64,000 nucleotides of DNA from Rubrivivax sp. (GTDB lineage: Bacteria; Pseudomonadota; Gammaproteobacteria; Burkholderiales; Burkholderiaceae_C): NCBI GenBank assembly GCA_027491255.1, contig JAIXWM010000132.1:32084-96083 (forward strand), given 5' to 3'. A program made the translations under genes and the position numbers. This document shows, one piece after another, positions 23,390 through 32,121 of this stretch; position 1 is the stretch's first letter, and every line of letters begins with the position of its first letter. The notes under the pieces are model-generated. The model ran no database searches, was not told where the DNA came from, and saw only the letters and a list, made by a program, of their open reading frames with translations.

Positions 23390-24580
23390 ATGGCGCTGTT
23401 GAACGGCATCCGCATCCTCTCGGTCGAGCAGTACGGCGCCGGCCCCTTCGGCACCCAGTTCCTCAGCGCCCTCGGCGCCGAGGTCATCAAGGTCGAGCAG
23501 CCCGAGGAAGGCGGCGATGTCTCGCGCCAGGTGGGGCCGCACTTCCACGCCGGGCTGCCGCAGACGGCGGCCAGCCTGTTTTTCCAGGGCCTGAACGCTG
23601 GCAAGAAGAGCCTGACGCTGAGCCTGCGCGACGCGCAGGGCCGCGAGCTCTTCCACCGCCTGTGCCGCGGCGCGCACGCGGTGGCGAGCAACCTGCGCGG
23701 GGACGTGCCGGCCCGCCTGGGCCTGACCTACGAGCAGCTGCGCGAGGTGAACCCGGCCATCGTCTGCGCTCACCTCACCGGCTACGGGCGCGAAGGCGAG
23801 CGCGCCAACTGGCCCGGCTATGACTACCTGATGCAGGCCGAGGCAGGGTACTTCGCGCTCACCGGCGAGCCCGACTCCCCGCCGGCGCGCATGGGCCTGT
23901 CCATGATCGACTACATGACCGGGGTGCTGATGTCGCTCGGTCTGGTCAGCGGCGTGCTGGACGCGCAGCGCACCGGCCGGGGCTGCGATGTCGATGTCTC
24001 GCTGATGGACGTGGCGCTGTCCAACCTGAACTATGTCGGCCTGTGGCAGCTCAATGCCGGCGCCGAGACGACGCGCCAGCCGCGATCGGCGCACCCCTCG
24101 CTCACGCCCTGCCAGCTCTACACCACGCAGGACGGTTGGATCTTCCTGATGTGCAACAAGGAGAAGTTCTGGCACGCGCTGTGCGAACGCATCGGCCAGC
24201 CCGGGCTGGCACGCGAGCCGCGCTTTGCCGACTACCCCGCGCGCCTGCGCCACCGCGACGAGCTCACCGTGGTGCTCGACGCGGCGCTGCGCGAGCGCAC
24301 GACGGCGCAGTGGATGGCCGTGCTCGGTGGCCACGTGCCCGCGGCGCCGGTGAACTCGGTGGCGCAGGCGCTCGAGCACGCGGGCGCACACGCCCTGGCC
24401 GAGGTGGCTGTGCCGGGTGCGCAGGCGCTGCGCCTGCTGCGCTCGCCGCTGCGCGACTCCAAGCCCAGCGCCGAGCCCACGGCCGCACCCGCGCTCGGGC
24501 AGCACACTGCCGAGCTGCTGGCAGAAGTCGGCGTCGACGGGCCGGCCCTGGCCGCGCTGCGCGCGCGCGGCGTCGTCTGA
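23390..24580 (+). CDS. CaiB/BaiF family III CoA-transferase (putative itaconate/mesaconate CoA-transferase)
   Basis: ATG at 23390 follows AAGAAGGA. The 396-aa protein has the family N-terminus GIRILSVEQYGAGPFGTQFLSALGAEVIKVE (shown here in parts: EQYGAGPFGT, GAEVIKVEQP). The conserved Asp-containing segment is MGLSMIDYMTGVLMSLG, and the C-terminus is typical. Class III enzymes move CoA from succinyl-CoA or another donor to a carboxylic acid. Together with the CoA-ester lyase at 25528 and the MaoC hydratase at 26561 it matches the three-step itaconate or mesaconate route (activation, hydration, cleavage). The acid itself is inferred. Its stop is followed directly by repeat copy B. Confidence 0.88.
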   Translation: MALLNGIRILSVEQYGAGPFGTQFLSALGAEVIKVEQPEEGGDVSRQVGPHFHAGLPQTAASLFFQGLNAGKKSLTLSLRDAQGRELFHRLCRGAHAVASNLRGDVPARLGLTYEQLREVNPAIVCAHLTGYGREGERANWPGYDYLMQAEAGYFALTGEPDSPPARMGLSMIDYMTGVLMSLGLVSGVLDAQRTGRGCDVDVSLMDVALSNLNYVGLWQLNAGAETTRQPRSAHPSLTPCQLYTTQDGWIFLMCNKEKFWHALCERIGQPGLAREPRFADYPARLRHRDELTVVLDAALRERTTAQWMAVLGGHVPAAPVNSVAQALEHAGAHALAEVAVPGAQALRLLRSPLRDSKPSAEPTAAPALGQHTAELLAEVGVDGPALAALRARGVV

Positions 24581-24747
24581 GCGGCTGAGAGTCCTTCCCC
24601 CATGCCCGCCTTGCACGCCCAAACCCCCTGGCTCATCGTCGCAAATCCTCGCCATCGCCCGGGCCATGGCTGTGGGTTGCGCATCGATCCAGGGCGTTTG
24701 GACGCGCCTTTCGGGCACGGCGGAAAAACGCTCAGTCTCTGAGCCGC
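24581..24747 (+). repeat. 160-bp 3'-end-associated repeat, copy B
   Basis: It begins immediately after the CoA-transferase stop with GCGGCTGAGAG and ends with the near-complement CTCTGAGCCGC (10 of 11 positions pair). The interior is about 90% identical to copy D at 58753, including TTCCCCCATGCCCGCCTTGC and CGCGCCTTTCGGGCACGGCG. It fills nearly the whole gap before the GntR gene. Confidence 0.88.
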
Positions 24748-24772
24748 AGGCACGCCCCCCCAGCCCCACACC

Positions 24773-25501
24773 ATGCCCCGGACCGCCCCCCCGCGCTACG
24801 CGCACCTGGCGCAGGTGCTCAGCCGCCAGATCCAGGACGGCCAATACGCCATCGGCACGCTCCTGCCGACGGAAGAGTCGCTGTGCGAGCGCCACGGCGT
24901 CAGCCGCATCACCGTGCGCGGGGCGATGCGCGAGCTCGAGCGCCAGGGCATGATCAGCCGCAAGCCGCGTGTGGGCACGCGCGTGCTCGCGCGCAGCCCG
25001 CAGGGCGTGTTCACGCACGAAGGCGGCTCCATCGACTGCGTGCTGCAGTTCACGCAGTCGCTGACCTTCCGCTGCATCGCCATGGAGACGGTGCAGCTCG
25101 ACGCGCAGCGCGCCCGCCGCGAGGACCTGCCCACGGGTGGGGACTGGGTCGAGGTGCGCGGCGTGCGCGAGCGCACCCCCGACGAGCCCGTGCTCTACAG
25201 CGTCCATCTGGTGCCCGGACCGCTGCGCGAGCGGCTCGAGGGCCTGGACGGCCGCCTGGGCTCGATCCCGCAGTGGCTGGCGCAGCAGGAGGGCGAGGAG
25301 ATCGTCGAGATCCGCCAGGAATTCGACGCCGTGCGCCTTCCCCGCGCGGCAGCGCTGGCCCTGCGCGTACGCGCCGGCACGCCGGCGCTGCGCACGCGAC
25401 GCTGGTACCGAACCCGCGCCGGCGCCGTGGTGCTGATGGCCACCTCGCTGGCGCCCCAGGGGCGGTATGTGTTCTCGTCGGTGCTGCGGCGACAAGGCTG
25501 A
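24773..25501 (+). CDS. GntR-family regulator, HutC/UTRA subfamily
   Basis: The 242-aa protein has an N-terminal winged helix (YAIGTLLPTEESLCERHG, then VSRITVRGAMREL) and a C-terminal UTRA ligand domain (about 90-240, ending LVLMATSLAP-type as VLMATSLAPQGRYVFSS). It sits inside the CoA-transferase/lyase/hydratase cluster and probably represses it in response to the substrate acid or its CoA ester. A candidate operator is TTGTTATCACAA at 23345. It is separated from the gene upstream by repeat copy B, so it may have its own promoter. Confidence 0.92.
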   Translation: MPRTAPPRYAHLAQVLSRQIQDGQYAIGTLLPTEESLCERHGVSRITVRGAMRELERQGMISRKPRVGTRVLARSPQGVFTHEGGSIDCVLQFTQSLTFRCIAMETVQLDAQRARREDLPTGGDWVEVRGVRERTPDEPVLYSVHLVPGPLRERLEGLDGRLGSIPQWLAQQEGEEIVEIRQEFDAVRLPRAAALALRVRAGTPALRTRRWYRTRAGAVVLMATSLAPQGRYVFSSVLRRQG

Positions 25502-25527
25502 CACCGCCGCCAAGCCCAGGAGCCTGC

Positions 25528-26364
25528 ATGACCCCACGCCCGTCCACCCTGCTCTTCTGCCCGGCACACCGGCCCGAACGCTTCGACAAGGCCCTGCAAG
25601 CCGGGGCGCCGGGCATCGTGCTCGACCTGGAGGACGGCGTCGGCGCCGACGCGAAAGACACCGCGCGCGATGCCGCATTGGCCTGGCTGGCCGGCCCGTC
25701 CGCGCTCGCCACGGCCCAGCACATCTGCCTGCGCGTCAACGACCCGCTCACCGCGGCCGGGCTCGAAGACCTGCACCGGCTCGTCCACGCCACGGCCCTG
25801 CCGGCGACCGGCTGGCTGATGCTGCCCAAGGTGGAGGACGCGGCGCTGCTGCGCTGGGCCGCCTCGCACCTGCAGCGAAAAGCCCCGGGCTGGCGCCTGT
25901 GCGCGCTCATCGAGTCCGCGGCCGGCCTGCGCGGCGCACACCAGATCGCGCGCGCGCACCCGGCGCTCGCAGCCCTGGGCTTCGGCGGCGCGGACCTGCG
26001 CGCCGAGCTGGGCGCGGCCGACACCTGGGAGGCGTTGCTGCACGCGCGCTCCAGCCTGGTTGTCGACGCCGCAGGCACGGGGCTCGCGCTGCTGGACGTG
26101 CCGCACATCGCCATCGACGACGAGGCCGGACTGCGCGAGCAGGCGCTGCGCGCGCGTGCCCTGGGCTTCCACGGCAAGCTCGCCATCCACCCGCGCCAGG
26201 TGCGCCCCATCCTCGAATGCTTCGGCCCGACGAGCGCCGAGCGCGAGGCCGCGCGGCGCGTCGTCGCAGCCTATGAGGCCTGCGCCGGCAACGCCTGCCA
26301 GGTCGACGGGCGCCTGGTCGACGAACCGATCTACCAGCAAGCGCGCGCGCTGCTCGCGTCCTGA
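25528..26364 (+). CDS. HpcH/HpaI-type CoA-ester lyase (putative citramalyl-CoA lyase)
   Basis: ATG at 25528 follows AGGAG. The 278-aa TIM-barrel protein is of the CitE/malyl-CoA lyase family: LLFCPAHRPERFDKAL, the Mg-binding VLDLEDGV, IESAAGLRGAHQIA with the second acidic ligand, FGGADLRAELG, and GFHGKLAIHPRQV. Such enzymes cleave citramalyl-, malyl- or methylmalyl-CoA. Next to a class III CoA-transferase and a MaoC hydratase, the most likely reaction is citramalyl-CoA to pyruvate plus acetyl-CoA. Stereochemistry cannot be told. Confidence 0.88.
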   Translation: MTPRPSTLLFCPAHRPERFDKALQAGAPGIVLDLEDGVGADAKDTARDAALAWLAGPSALATAQHICLRVNDPLTAAGLEDLHRLVHATALPATGWLMLPKVEDAALLRWAASHLQRKAPGWRLCALIESAAGLRGAHQIARAHPALAALGFGGADLRAELGAADTWEALLHARSSLVVDAAGTGLALLDVPHIAIDDEAGLREQALRARALGFHGKLAIHPRQVRPILECFGPTSAEREAARRVVAAYEACAGNACQVDGRLVDEPIYQQARALLAS

Positions 26365-26454
26365 GCCCGAGACGCTCCCATGCCCCTGCCGGCCAATCGT
26401 GTTCGAGCAGACCCGTTCAGGCGGAGGCCGGACCTAATCGGGCGGAGCCCGGAC

Positions 26455-26515
26455 CCGTTCGGGCCGAGCCTGTCAAAGCCCCTCGCGAGCCCTTCGACAA
26501 GCTCGGTGCGAACGG
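26455..26515. repeat. REP-like inverted repeat, second copy
   Basis: CCGTTCGGGCCGAGCCTGTC and the opposing arm beginning TTCGACAAGCTCGGTGCG match the element at 9529. A partial duplication of its left flank (a CCGGACC / CGGGCGGAG pattern) precedes it at 26420-26455. It separates the lyase and hydratase genes. Confidence 0.75.
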
Positions 26516-26560
26516 GGACGTGCGCGGGCCGGACCACCTGCTCTCATGAGGTATTCACAC

Positions 26561-27571
26561 ATGCACACGAACTACTATGTCGCCGGCCCCAGCCTGTACC
26601 AGGAGACCTTCGGTCTTGCCCCGGCGCACCTGCAGCCGGGGCAGCGCTTCGTCCACCGGCCCGGCGTGACGCTGAGCCAGCAGGACAACGTCGACGACGC
26701 GCTGGACACCGTGAACTCGGCCATGATCCATTACGACTCCCGCTACGCGCAGCAGACGACCTGGAAGCAGCCGCTGATGGTGAGCACCGTGACGCTGCAG
26801 CGGCTCATCGGCATGACGGCCAAGACCTTCGGCCGGCGCCGCCGCATCGTGCGCTTCGGCAGCCTGGCGATGAAGCGGCCGGTCTTCGGCGGTGACACGC
26901 TCTACGCCGAGACCGAGGTGCTGGGCGTGGACGGCGCGCACGCTTCGTTGCGCACCACGGGTCTGAATCAGCGCGACGAGGTGGTGGCGCAGATCGAGTG
27001 GCAGGCCGAACTGGACCCGGCACTGCTGCCGCCGAACCCGGCGCTCGAGCCGCGCTTCGCCTCGCACCGCCAACGCGAGGACGGCGCCTGGGTCGAGCAG
27101 GTGGGCCTGTTCTTCGAGGACCTGCGCGAGGGCGAGACCTTCGTGCACTGGCCGCGGCGCAGCATCACCGCCCACGAGGCCCAGCGCCAGGCGCTGCGCT
27201 CGCTCGAGATCTCGCCGCAGTTCCACGACCTCGAGGTCGCGGCCAGCCTGTCGCAGCCCGACCCCGAGGTGCCGCAGACCTGGGTGCTCGCAGCGGTGAC
27301 GGCCCTGACCACGCGCACCTTCGGCCGCGTCAACGCCAACCTGGGCTGGGTGGACGTGGAGTTCGGCGCCGACGTGCGCAGCGGCGACACGCTGGAGGCA
27401 CGCTCGACGATCCGCCAGGCGCGCGGCTCGGCCTCGCGTCCGAACGAGGGCATCGCCACCGTGGACACCGAGGCCCGCAACCAGCGCGGCGAGCGCGTGA
27501 TCTCGTACACGCGCACGCTGCTGGTGTACCGCAGAGACGCCGACAACCCCTACCGGGCCGCCGGGTACTGA
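26561..27571 (+). CDS. MaoC-family (double hotdog) CoA hydratase, mesaconyl/itaconyl-CoA hydratase-like
   Basis: ATG at 26561 is preferred because TGAGGT lies eight bases upstream; another in-frame ATG at 26546 has no ribosome site. The 336-aa protein has two hotdog-like halves, with FGRRRRIVRFGSLAMKRPVFGGDTLYAE in the first (cited here only as VFGGDTLYAETEV) and RSGDTLEARSTI in the second. This length and pattern fit the beta-methylmalyl-CoA dehydratase / mesaconyl-CoA hydratase group. With the lyase and CoA-transferase upstream it would hydrate itaconyl- or mesaconyl-CoA to citramalyl-CoA. The exact substrate is inferred. Confidence 0.83.
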   Translation: MHTNYYVAGPSLYQETFGLAPAHLQPGQRFVHRPGVTLSQQDNVDDALDTVNSAMIHYDSRYAQQTTWKQPLMVSTVTLQRLIGMTAKTFGRRRRIVRFGSLAMKRPVFGGDTLYAETEVLGVDGAHASLRTTGLNQRDEVVAQIEWQAELDPALLPPNPALEPRFASHRQREDGAWVEQVGLFFEDLREGETFVHWPRRSITAHEAQRQALRSLEISPQFHDLEVAASLSQPDPEVPQTWVLAAVTALTTRTFGRVNANLGWVDVEFGADVRSGDTLEARSTIRQARGSASRPNEGIATVDTEARNQRGERVISYTRTLLVYRRDADNPYRAAGY

Positions 27572-27612
27572 GGGACCGGCCGGCTCGGGCGCCAGCCCAG
27601 GGCCTCGGGCTC

Positions 27613-29235
27613 TCAGGCGCTGCGCCAGCCCGCCGCCCGCACCGCCGCGATGGCCAGGAAGGGCAGCACCAGCCCGATCAGCGTGACCGTGATCATCAGC
27701 ACACCGAGCTCGCTGTAGTCGGCCGGCACCTGCACCGCGCCGGTGGCGCGGTCCTTGACCTCGCGCGTGACGGCGAACACGCCGTTCAGGTACTTGGTGC
27801 CGAGCTGCGCCGCCGACAGCGCAAGGTTGGTGAACGAGGCCATCACCGCGAAGAAGGTGGCCTTCAGGTGCTCGGGCGCCGAGTTGGCGATCCAGGCCAG
27901 CATCGGGATCATCGCGATCTGGCCCAGCGGCGACTGCAGCGAGGTGTCGACGATGGCGATGAAGCGTGCGTCGACCACCCCGCCGGTGCGTGCGGCCGTC
28001 CACTCGTGCAGGCCGTAGAACATGCCGATGTTCGTCAATGACAGCAGCGTGCCGGCGATGGTGAGCACGCCCACGATGCGGGCGATCGAGCGCTCGGCGA
28101 TGAAGCGCCGGAAGGCGAACAGGCCCAGCAGCGTCAGCGCGCTCGAGATCAGCGACAGCGTGGCGACGAACTGCTGGTCGAACTTCAGCACGTCGATCGA
28201 CCACCAGGTGGCTCCGGCGCCGACATCGGGCACGGCGCGGAAGGCGAAGATGACGACCGCGGTGCCGATGAGCACGCGGCGCGCGGCGGCGTCCAGTTCC
28301 CGGACGATGCGGCTGATCAGGAAGATCACGATGGCCATCGAGACCGCGAAGACCCACTCCTGGGCATAGGGCACCTTGGCCAGGCCCAGGCTGATGGAGA
28401 CCACCGCGAAGCCCAGGCCACCGCCGAGGATCCACCAGTTCACCGGCGGGCGCTCGACGTGGCGCAGCGTCAGCGCATCGACCTGCGCCGCATCCAGGCC
28501 CCGCGCAGCCAGGCGCTGGCGTTCGCGGCGCAGCAGCACGCTGGCCAGCGCCACACCGGCCACCGACACGAGGGGGATCAGGAGCGCGAGCTCGTACACG
28601 CGCTGGTAGGCCTGCACGCGCTGCGCCTCGGGCAGCTGGCCCACGCCGGCCATCAGCACGACGTTGGCGCCAGCCACGAGCAGGCTGCCGCCGATGATGG
28701 CCACCCGGCCCAGCGTCTGCATCGTGGTGTGCATCAGGCGGCGCTGGTCCTCGCCCAGCAGCTGGCCGGCGTCGTCGTGGCGCGGCACGGCCTCGACCGT
28801 CATCGCGTCGGCCACGACGTCCTGCACCACGTAGCCCACCGGCGCCAGCAGCGCGGCCAGCACGAACCAGGCCTCCACCGGCATCAGCGGCGTCAGGCGG
28901 GCCGGGTCGCCGATCAGCACGATCATGATCAGCAGGCTCGCGGCGATCAGCCCCGCGCCCAGCCACACCAGCAGGCCCTTCCAGCGCCAGATCAGGTCCA
29001 CCAGATGCCCCACCGGCATCTTCAGCGCCCACGGCAGCCCGGCCCAGAAGCCGAGCGCGGCCAGGAACTCGGCCGACAGGCCCAGGCGCTCCTTGACGAA
29101 GAACGTGCCGACGATCCCGGTCAGCCCCGAGATGCCCGCGGCCACGTAGACCATCAGCGGCGGCAGGTAACTCAGCCGCATCTGCCGCCCAAGGTCGATG
29201 AAGTTGCGGTCGATCCAGTCCAGGAGATGGCGCAT
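27613..29235 (-). CDS. MFS-type membrane transporter, resembling the folate-biopterin (BT1) family
   Basis: The 540-aa protein has about 12 hydrophobic segments. Features near the N-terminus (YVAAGISGLTGIVGTFFVKE, LPWALKMPVGHLVDL, VGYVVQDVVADAMTVEAVP) recall BT1-type carriers, including the PW-K-P-G-D loop and the VVxDA motif. A long hydrophilic loop sits mid-protein (RRERQRLAARGLDAAQVD). ATG 29235 is chosen; a GTG lies just upstream. It is convergent with the hydratase gene. General MFS membership is safe, but the pterin/folate link is tentative. Confidence 0.72.
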   Translation of the reverse strand: MRHLLDWIDRNFIDLGRQMRLSYLPPLMVYVAAGISGLTGIVGTFFVKERLGLSAEFLAALGFWAGLPWALKMPVGHLVDLIWRWKGLLVWLGAGLIAASLLIMIVLIGDPARLTPLMPVEAWFVLAALLAPVGYVVQDVVADAMTVEAVPRHDDAGQLLGEDQRRLMHTTMQTLGRVAIIGGSLLVAGANVVLMAGVGQLPEAQRVQAYQRVYELALLIPLVSVAGVALASVLLRRERQRLAARGLDAAQVDALTLRHVERPPVNWWILGGGLGFAVVSISLGLAKVPYAQEWVFAVSMAIVIFLISRIVRELDAAARRVLIGTAVVIFAFRAVPDVGAGATWWSIDVLKFDQQFVATLSLISSALTLLGLFAFRRFIAERSIARIVGVLTIAGTLLSLTNIGMFYGLHEWTAARTGGVVDARFIAIVDTSLQSPLGQIAMIPMLAWIANSAPEHLKATFFAVMASFTNLALSAAQLGTKYLNGVFAVTREVKDRATGAVQVPADYSELGVLMITVTLIGLVLPFLAIAAVRAAGWRSA

Positions 29236-29648
29236 CACGGGCTCTTCAGTGTTCGTTGTTCACGCCAGGGCGTAGGCTTGCGATGTTGCCAAGGTTTTGG
29301 CGCAGGCGCTGCCGAGGGGATGCCGCAGCCCGGTGGCGGCCGTGTGCGGGGACGACCTGCAGTCACGGCATGGAGCGCAAGATCCGCGGGCGGCTGCGCC
29401 GGCCCGGCGGGGCAAACATTGATGACGAGCGCCAACAGGCGTCAACCCTTCACGAAATCGCCAGTCAAGTTCGCGCCTTGCAACCCCGCTGGAGCGGCAC
29501 GCAGGCCGTTTGCCGTTCCCCCTTGCGCCCCCGTTGCCAAACCCACAGAATCGGGCCGCTCTTGTCTGCGTTGCCGCTGCGAGCGGCTTGTGTCGAACAC
29601 GGCTTGGCTTCTGTGCCACCACGCCGCCGCCCCCCCGAAAGGACGAAG
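29236..29648. other. 413-bp divergent intergenic region
   Basis: The region lies between the BT1-like transporter and the Bug/TauD operon and presumably holds promoters for both. GC is slightly lower around 29430-29480. No palindrome, repeat or coding signal stands out. The ribosome site of the Bug gene, GAAAGGACGAAG, is at its right end. Confidence 0.4.
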
Positions 29649-30608
29649 ATGCTCTCCAGACGACACTTTGCCGCCGGGCTCGGCGCCACCCTGGCCGCTC
29701 CGGTGCTGCGCGCGCAGGATGGTCGGGCCCTTCGCATCGTCATCCCCTTTGCCGCCGGCGGCAGTTCCGACGCGATGGCCCGGCTGCTGGCCACGCCGCT
29801 GCAGGCCGAACTCGGCCGTCCCGTGATCGTCGACCCCACGCCCGGCGGCAGCGGGCTGCTCGCGGCACGCAAGCTGCTCAACGCGCCAGCCGACGGGACG
29901 ATGCTGCTGAACATCTCGCCCACGACGATGATCATCCTGCCGAAGACGACCAAGATCGGCTTCGACCCGCACGAGGAATTCATGCCCGTGACGAACATGG
30001 GCTCCAACCCGCTGGTCCTGGGCGTGCACCGATCGGTGCCGGCGACCACGCTGGGCGAGTTCATCGACTGGGTGAAGTCCCGGCCCGCGAAGTCGGTCAA
30101 CTTCGCTTCGGGCGGCACCGGCACCTCCACCCATCTGGTGGCGGAACTGTTCTTCAAGCGCGCCGGGCTGCAACTCAACCACGTGCCCTACAAGGGCGGC
30201 GCCCCCGCCCTGCAGGACCTGCTTGCCGGTCATGTATCGGCCTACTTCGGCAACCCGGCGGAGTTCCTCGCGCAGATGGGCAGCGGCCACATCCGTGTGC
30301 TCGCCACATCGGGGGACCGGCGCCTGCCGGAGCTGCCCAACACGCCGGCGCTCAACGAGAGCATCCCGAACCTGTCGCTCGTCACCTGGAACGGCCTGGC
30401 CTTCCGCAAGGGCACACCGCGCGAGGACGTGGAACGCGTATCGCAGGCGGTGCAGAAGGTCTCGCGGCAGGCGGACTACATCGCCGGCATGAACAAGATC
30501 GGCATCTCGCCAATCGGCGATACCCCCGCGCAGTTCGCAGCCACGATCCGCCGCGACCGTCTTCTCTGGGACGAGGCGATCGAGCTGGCCGGCATCAAGC
30601 CCGAGTGA
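29649..30608 (+). CDS. Bug-family tripartite tricarboxylate transporter receptor (Tat-type signal)
   Basis: The 319-aa precursor starts MLSRRHFAAGLGATLAAPVL, a classical twin-arginine signal (SRRHF) with processing near LRAQ. The motifs IVIPFAAGGSSDAMAR, PTPGGSGLLAA, FASGGTGTSTHLVAEL and NHVPYKGGAPALQDLL are those of the Bug family. It is the first gene of a tight operon with TauD, VOC, SDR, dehydrogenase and isomerase-like genes, and overlaps tauD-like by GTGA. It therefore likely feeds that pathway. Confidence 0.94.
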   Translation: MLSRRHFAAGLGATLAAPVLRAQDGRALRIVIPFAAGGSSDAMARLLATPLQAELGRPVIVDPTPGGSGLLAARKLLNAPADGTMLLNISPTTMIILPKTTKIGFDPHEEFMPVTNMGSNPLVLGVHRSVPATTLGEFIDWVKSRPAKSVNFASGGTGTSTHLVAELFFKRAGLQLNHVPYKGGAPALQDLLAGHVSAYFGNPAEFLAQMGSGHIRVLATSGDRRLPELPNTPALNESIPNLSLVTWNGLAFRKGTPREDVERVSQAVQKVSRQADYIAGMNKIGISPIGDTPAQFAATIRRDRLLWDEAIELAGIKPE

Positions 30609-31672
30609 AGCCCGATCACACCCCCGGGCCGCTGAGTGACGGACGCGCCGACTGGCGCCCCGATGAGGTGCGTGACGACCCCGGTCTCGAGCACACGCTG
30701 TCGCCACGCGAGCTCGCGACGCTGGAAGCAGCGCTCGCGCAGGCCCGTGGCACAGGCATCGGTCTGGACGCGCTCACCCCCGAGGTCTTTCCGCTGCCGG
30801 GGCTGGAGCCCCTGTTGCACCGCGTGCTGCAAGAGCTCGAGACCGGCCGCGGACTCTTCCTGCTGCGGGGCTTCCCGGTGCACCGCCAATCGAAGGACGA
30901 CCTGCGCTACATGTATGTGGGGCTGAGCCGCCACCTGGGAGCGACCCTGGCACAAAGCCCCGGCGGCGACCACCTGGGCGACGTGCGCAACCTGAATGTC
31001 GACGTCAACAGCCCGCGCGGGCGCGCCTACACGAGCAAGCAAAAGCTCACCTTCCACGCCGATCAGGCCGACGTGGTCGGCCTGCTGGTGCTGCGCGTGG
31101 CGAAGTCCGGCGGCCTGAGCATGCTGGCCAGCGCGCTGGCGATCCGCAACGAGATCGCGCGCACCCGGCCCGACCTGCTGGCGGTGCTGCACCAGCCCCT
31201 GTGCTGGAGTTGGCAACAGCAGCAGCCCCCAGGCCAGCCCGACTGGTACAGCCAGCCCATCTACACCGAGCGCGAGGGGCGTTTCTCGAGCTGCTACATC
31301 CGCACCCACATCGTGTCGGCCCAGCGCTTCGAGCAGGTGCCGCGCCTGAGTCCGCTGCAGGTCGAGGCCATGGACCTGATCGACCGCCTCGCGCACAGCC
31401 CGGAATTTCACCTGGCCACGATGTTCCAGCCCGGCGACCTGCAGTTCCTGAACAACCACGTGATCCTGCATTCGCGCACCGCCTTCGAGGACCACGACGA
31501 GCCCGACCGCCAGCGCCACCTGCTGCGCATCTGGCTGGCCGTGGGCAACAGCCGTCCGCTGCACGAAAGCCGGCGCACCTTCTACCGGGAGACCGCGCCC
31601 GGGGCGCTGCGCGGGGGCTACACGGCACGCGACGGCCGCCGCGTCTACGAGACGACGGCTGCGATGACCTAG
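30605..31672 (+). CDS. TauD/TfdA-family 2-oxoglutarate-dependent dioxygenase
   Basis: GTG at 30605 lies in a GTGA overlap with the Bug stop. The 355-aa protein has the Fe-binding His-x-Asp in LTFHADQADVVGLL, the distal His in FLNNHVILHSR and the 2-oxoglutarate-binding Arg in RHLLRIWLAVGN. The family oxidises sulfonates, aryloxyacids, carnitine precursors or other acids. The downstream enzymes (SDR, hydroxyacid dehydrogenase) could handle a hydroxylated product. The substrate is unknown. Confidence 0.9.
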   Translation: MKPDHTPGPLSDGRADWRPDEVRDDPGLEHTLSPRELATLEAALAQARGTGIGLDALTPEVFPLPGLEPLLHRVLQELETGRGLFLLRGFPVHRQSKDDLRYMYVGLSRHLGATLAQSPGGDHLGDVRNLNVDVNSPRGRAYTSKQKLTFHADQADVVGLLVLRVAKSGGLSMLASALAIRNEIARTRPDLLAVLHQPLCWSWQQQQPPGQPDWYSQPIYTEREGRFSSCYIRTHIVSAQRFEQVPRLSPLQVEAMDLIDRLAHSPEFHLATMFQPGDLQFLNNHVILHSRTAFEDHDEPDRQRHLLRIWLAVGNSRPLHESRRTFYRETAPGALRGGYTARDGRRVYETTAAMT

Positions 31673-31686
31673 CACCCGGGCCGCCG

Positions 31687-32121
31687 ATGAAGATCAATCG
31701 CGTTGCACACATCGCCGTCGCCGCCGAGCACCTCGAATCGGCGCAGGCCGTCTTCGGCGGGCTGCTGAGCCTGCCGGTGCTCAAGGAGGACCGCTTCCCC
31801 TCGGGCACGCGCATGGCGATGTACGAGGCTGGCAACCTGCATGTGGAGGTGCTGCACAACCCCTCGCCCGAATCGCTGCCCGGCGCTTTCGTGCAGGCAC
31901 GGGGCAGCGGCTACTTCCACATCTGCCTCGAAGTCGACGATCTCGCCGCGGCATTGGCCGAACTCGCCGCCAAGGGCGTGCGTGTCCACCCGCGCTCGCC
32001 CCGGCAAGGCGCCGCCGGCCACCCCGTGGCCTTCCTGGACCCTGACACGACCGGGGGCTTGCTGCTCGAACTGGCACAGTCTGCGCATGCCGATGAACAA
32101 CACCTTCCAAACCCCGCCTGA
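31687..32121 (+). CDS. VOC-superfamily (glyoxalase/epimerase-like) protein
   Basis: The 144-aa protein has two beta-alpha-beta-beta-beta repeats typical of methylmalonyl-CoA epimerase-like VOC proteins: INRVAHIAVAAEHLESAQAV, VEVLHNPSPES, GYFHICLEVDDLAAALAELAAKGV and GHPVAFLDPDTTGGLLLEL. Metal ligands are probably His in VAHIAV, Glu in HVEVL, His in FHICLE and Glu in LLELA. It is in the operon after tauD-like, and its last 29 bases overlap the SDR gene. It may act as an epimerase or lyase on the pathway intermediate. Confidence 0.87.
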   Translation: MKINRVAHIAVAAEHLESAQAVFGGLLSLPVLKEDRFPSGTRMAMYEAGNLHVEVLHNPSPESLPGAFVQARGSGYFHICLEVDDLAAALAELAAKGVRVHPRSPRQGAAGHPVAFLDPDTTGGLLLELAQSAHADEQHLPNPA

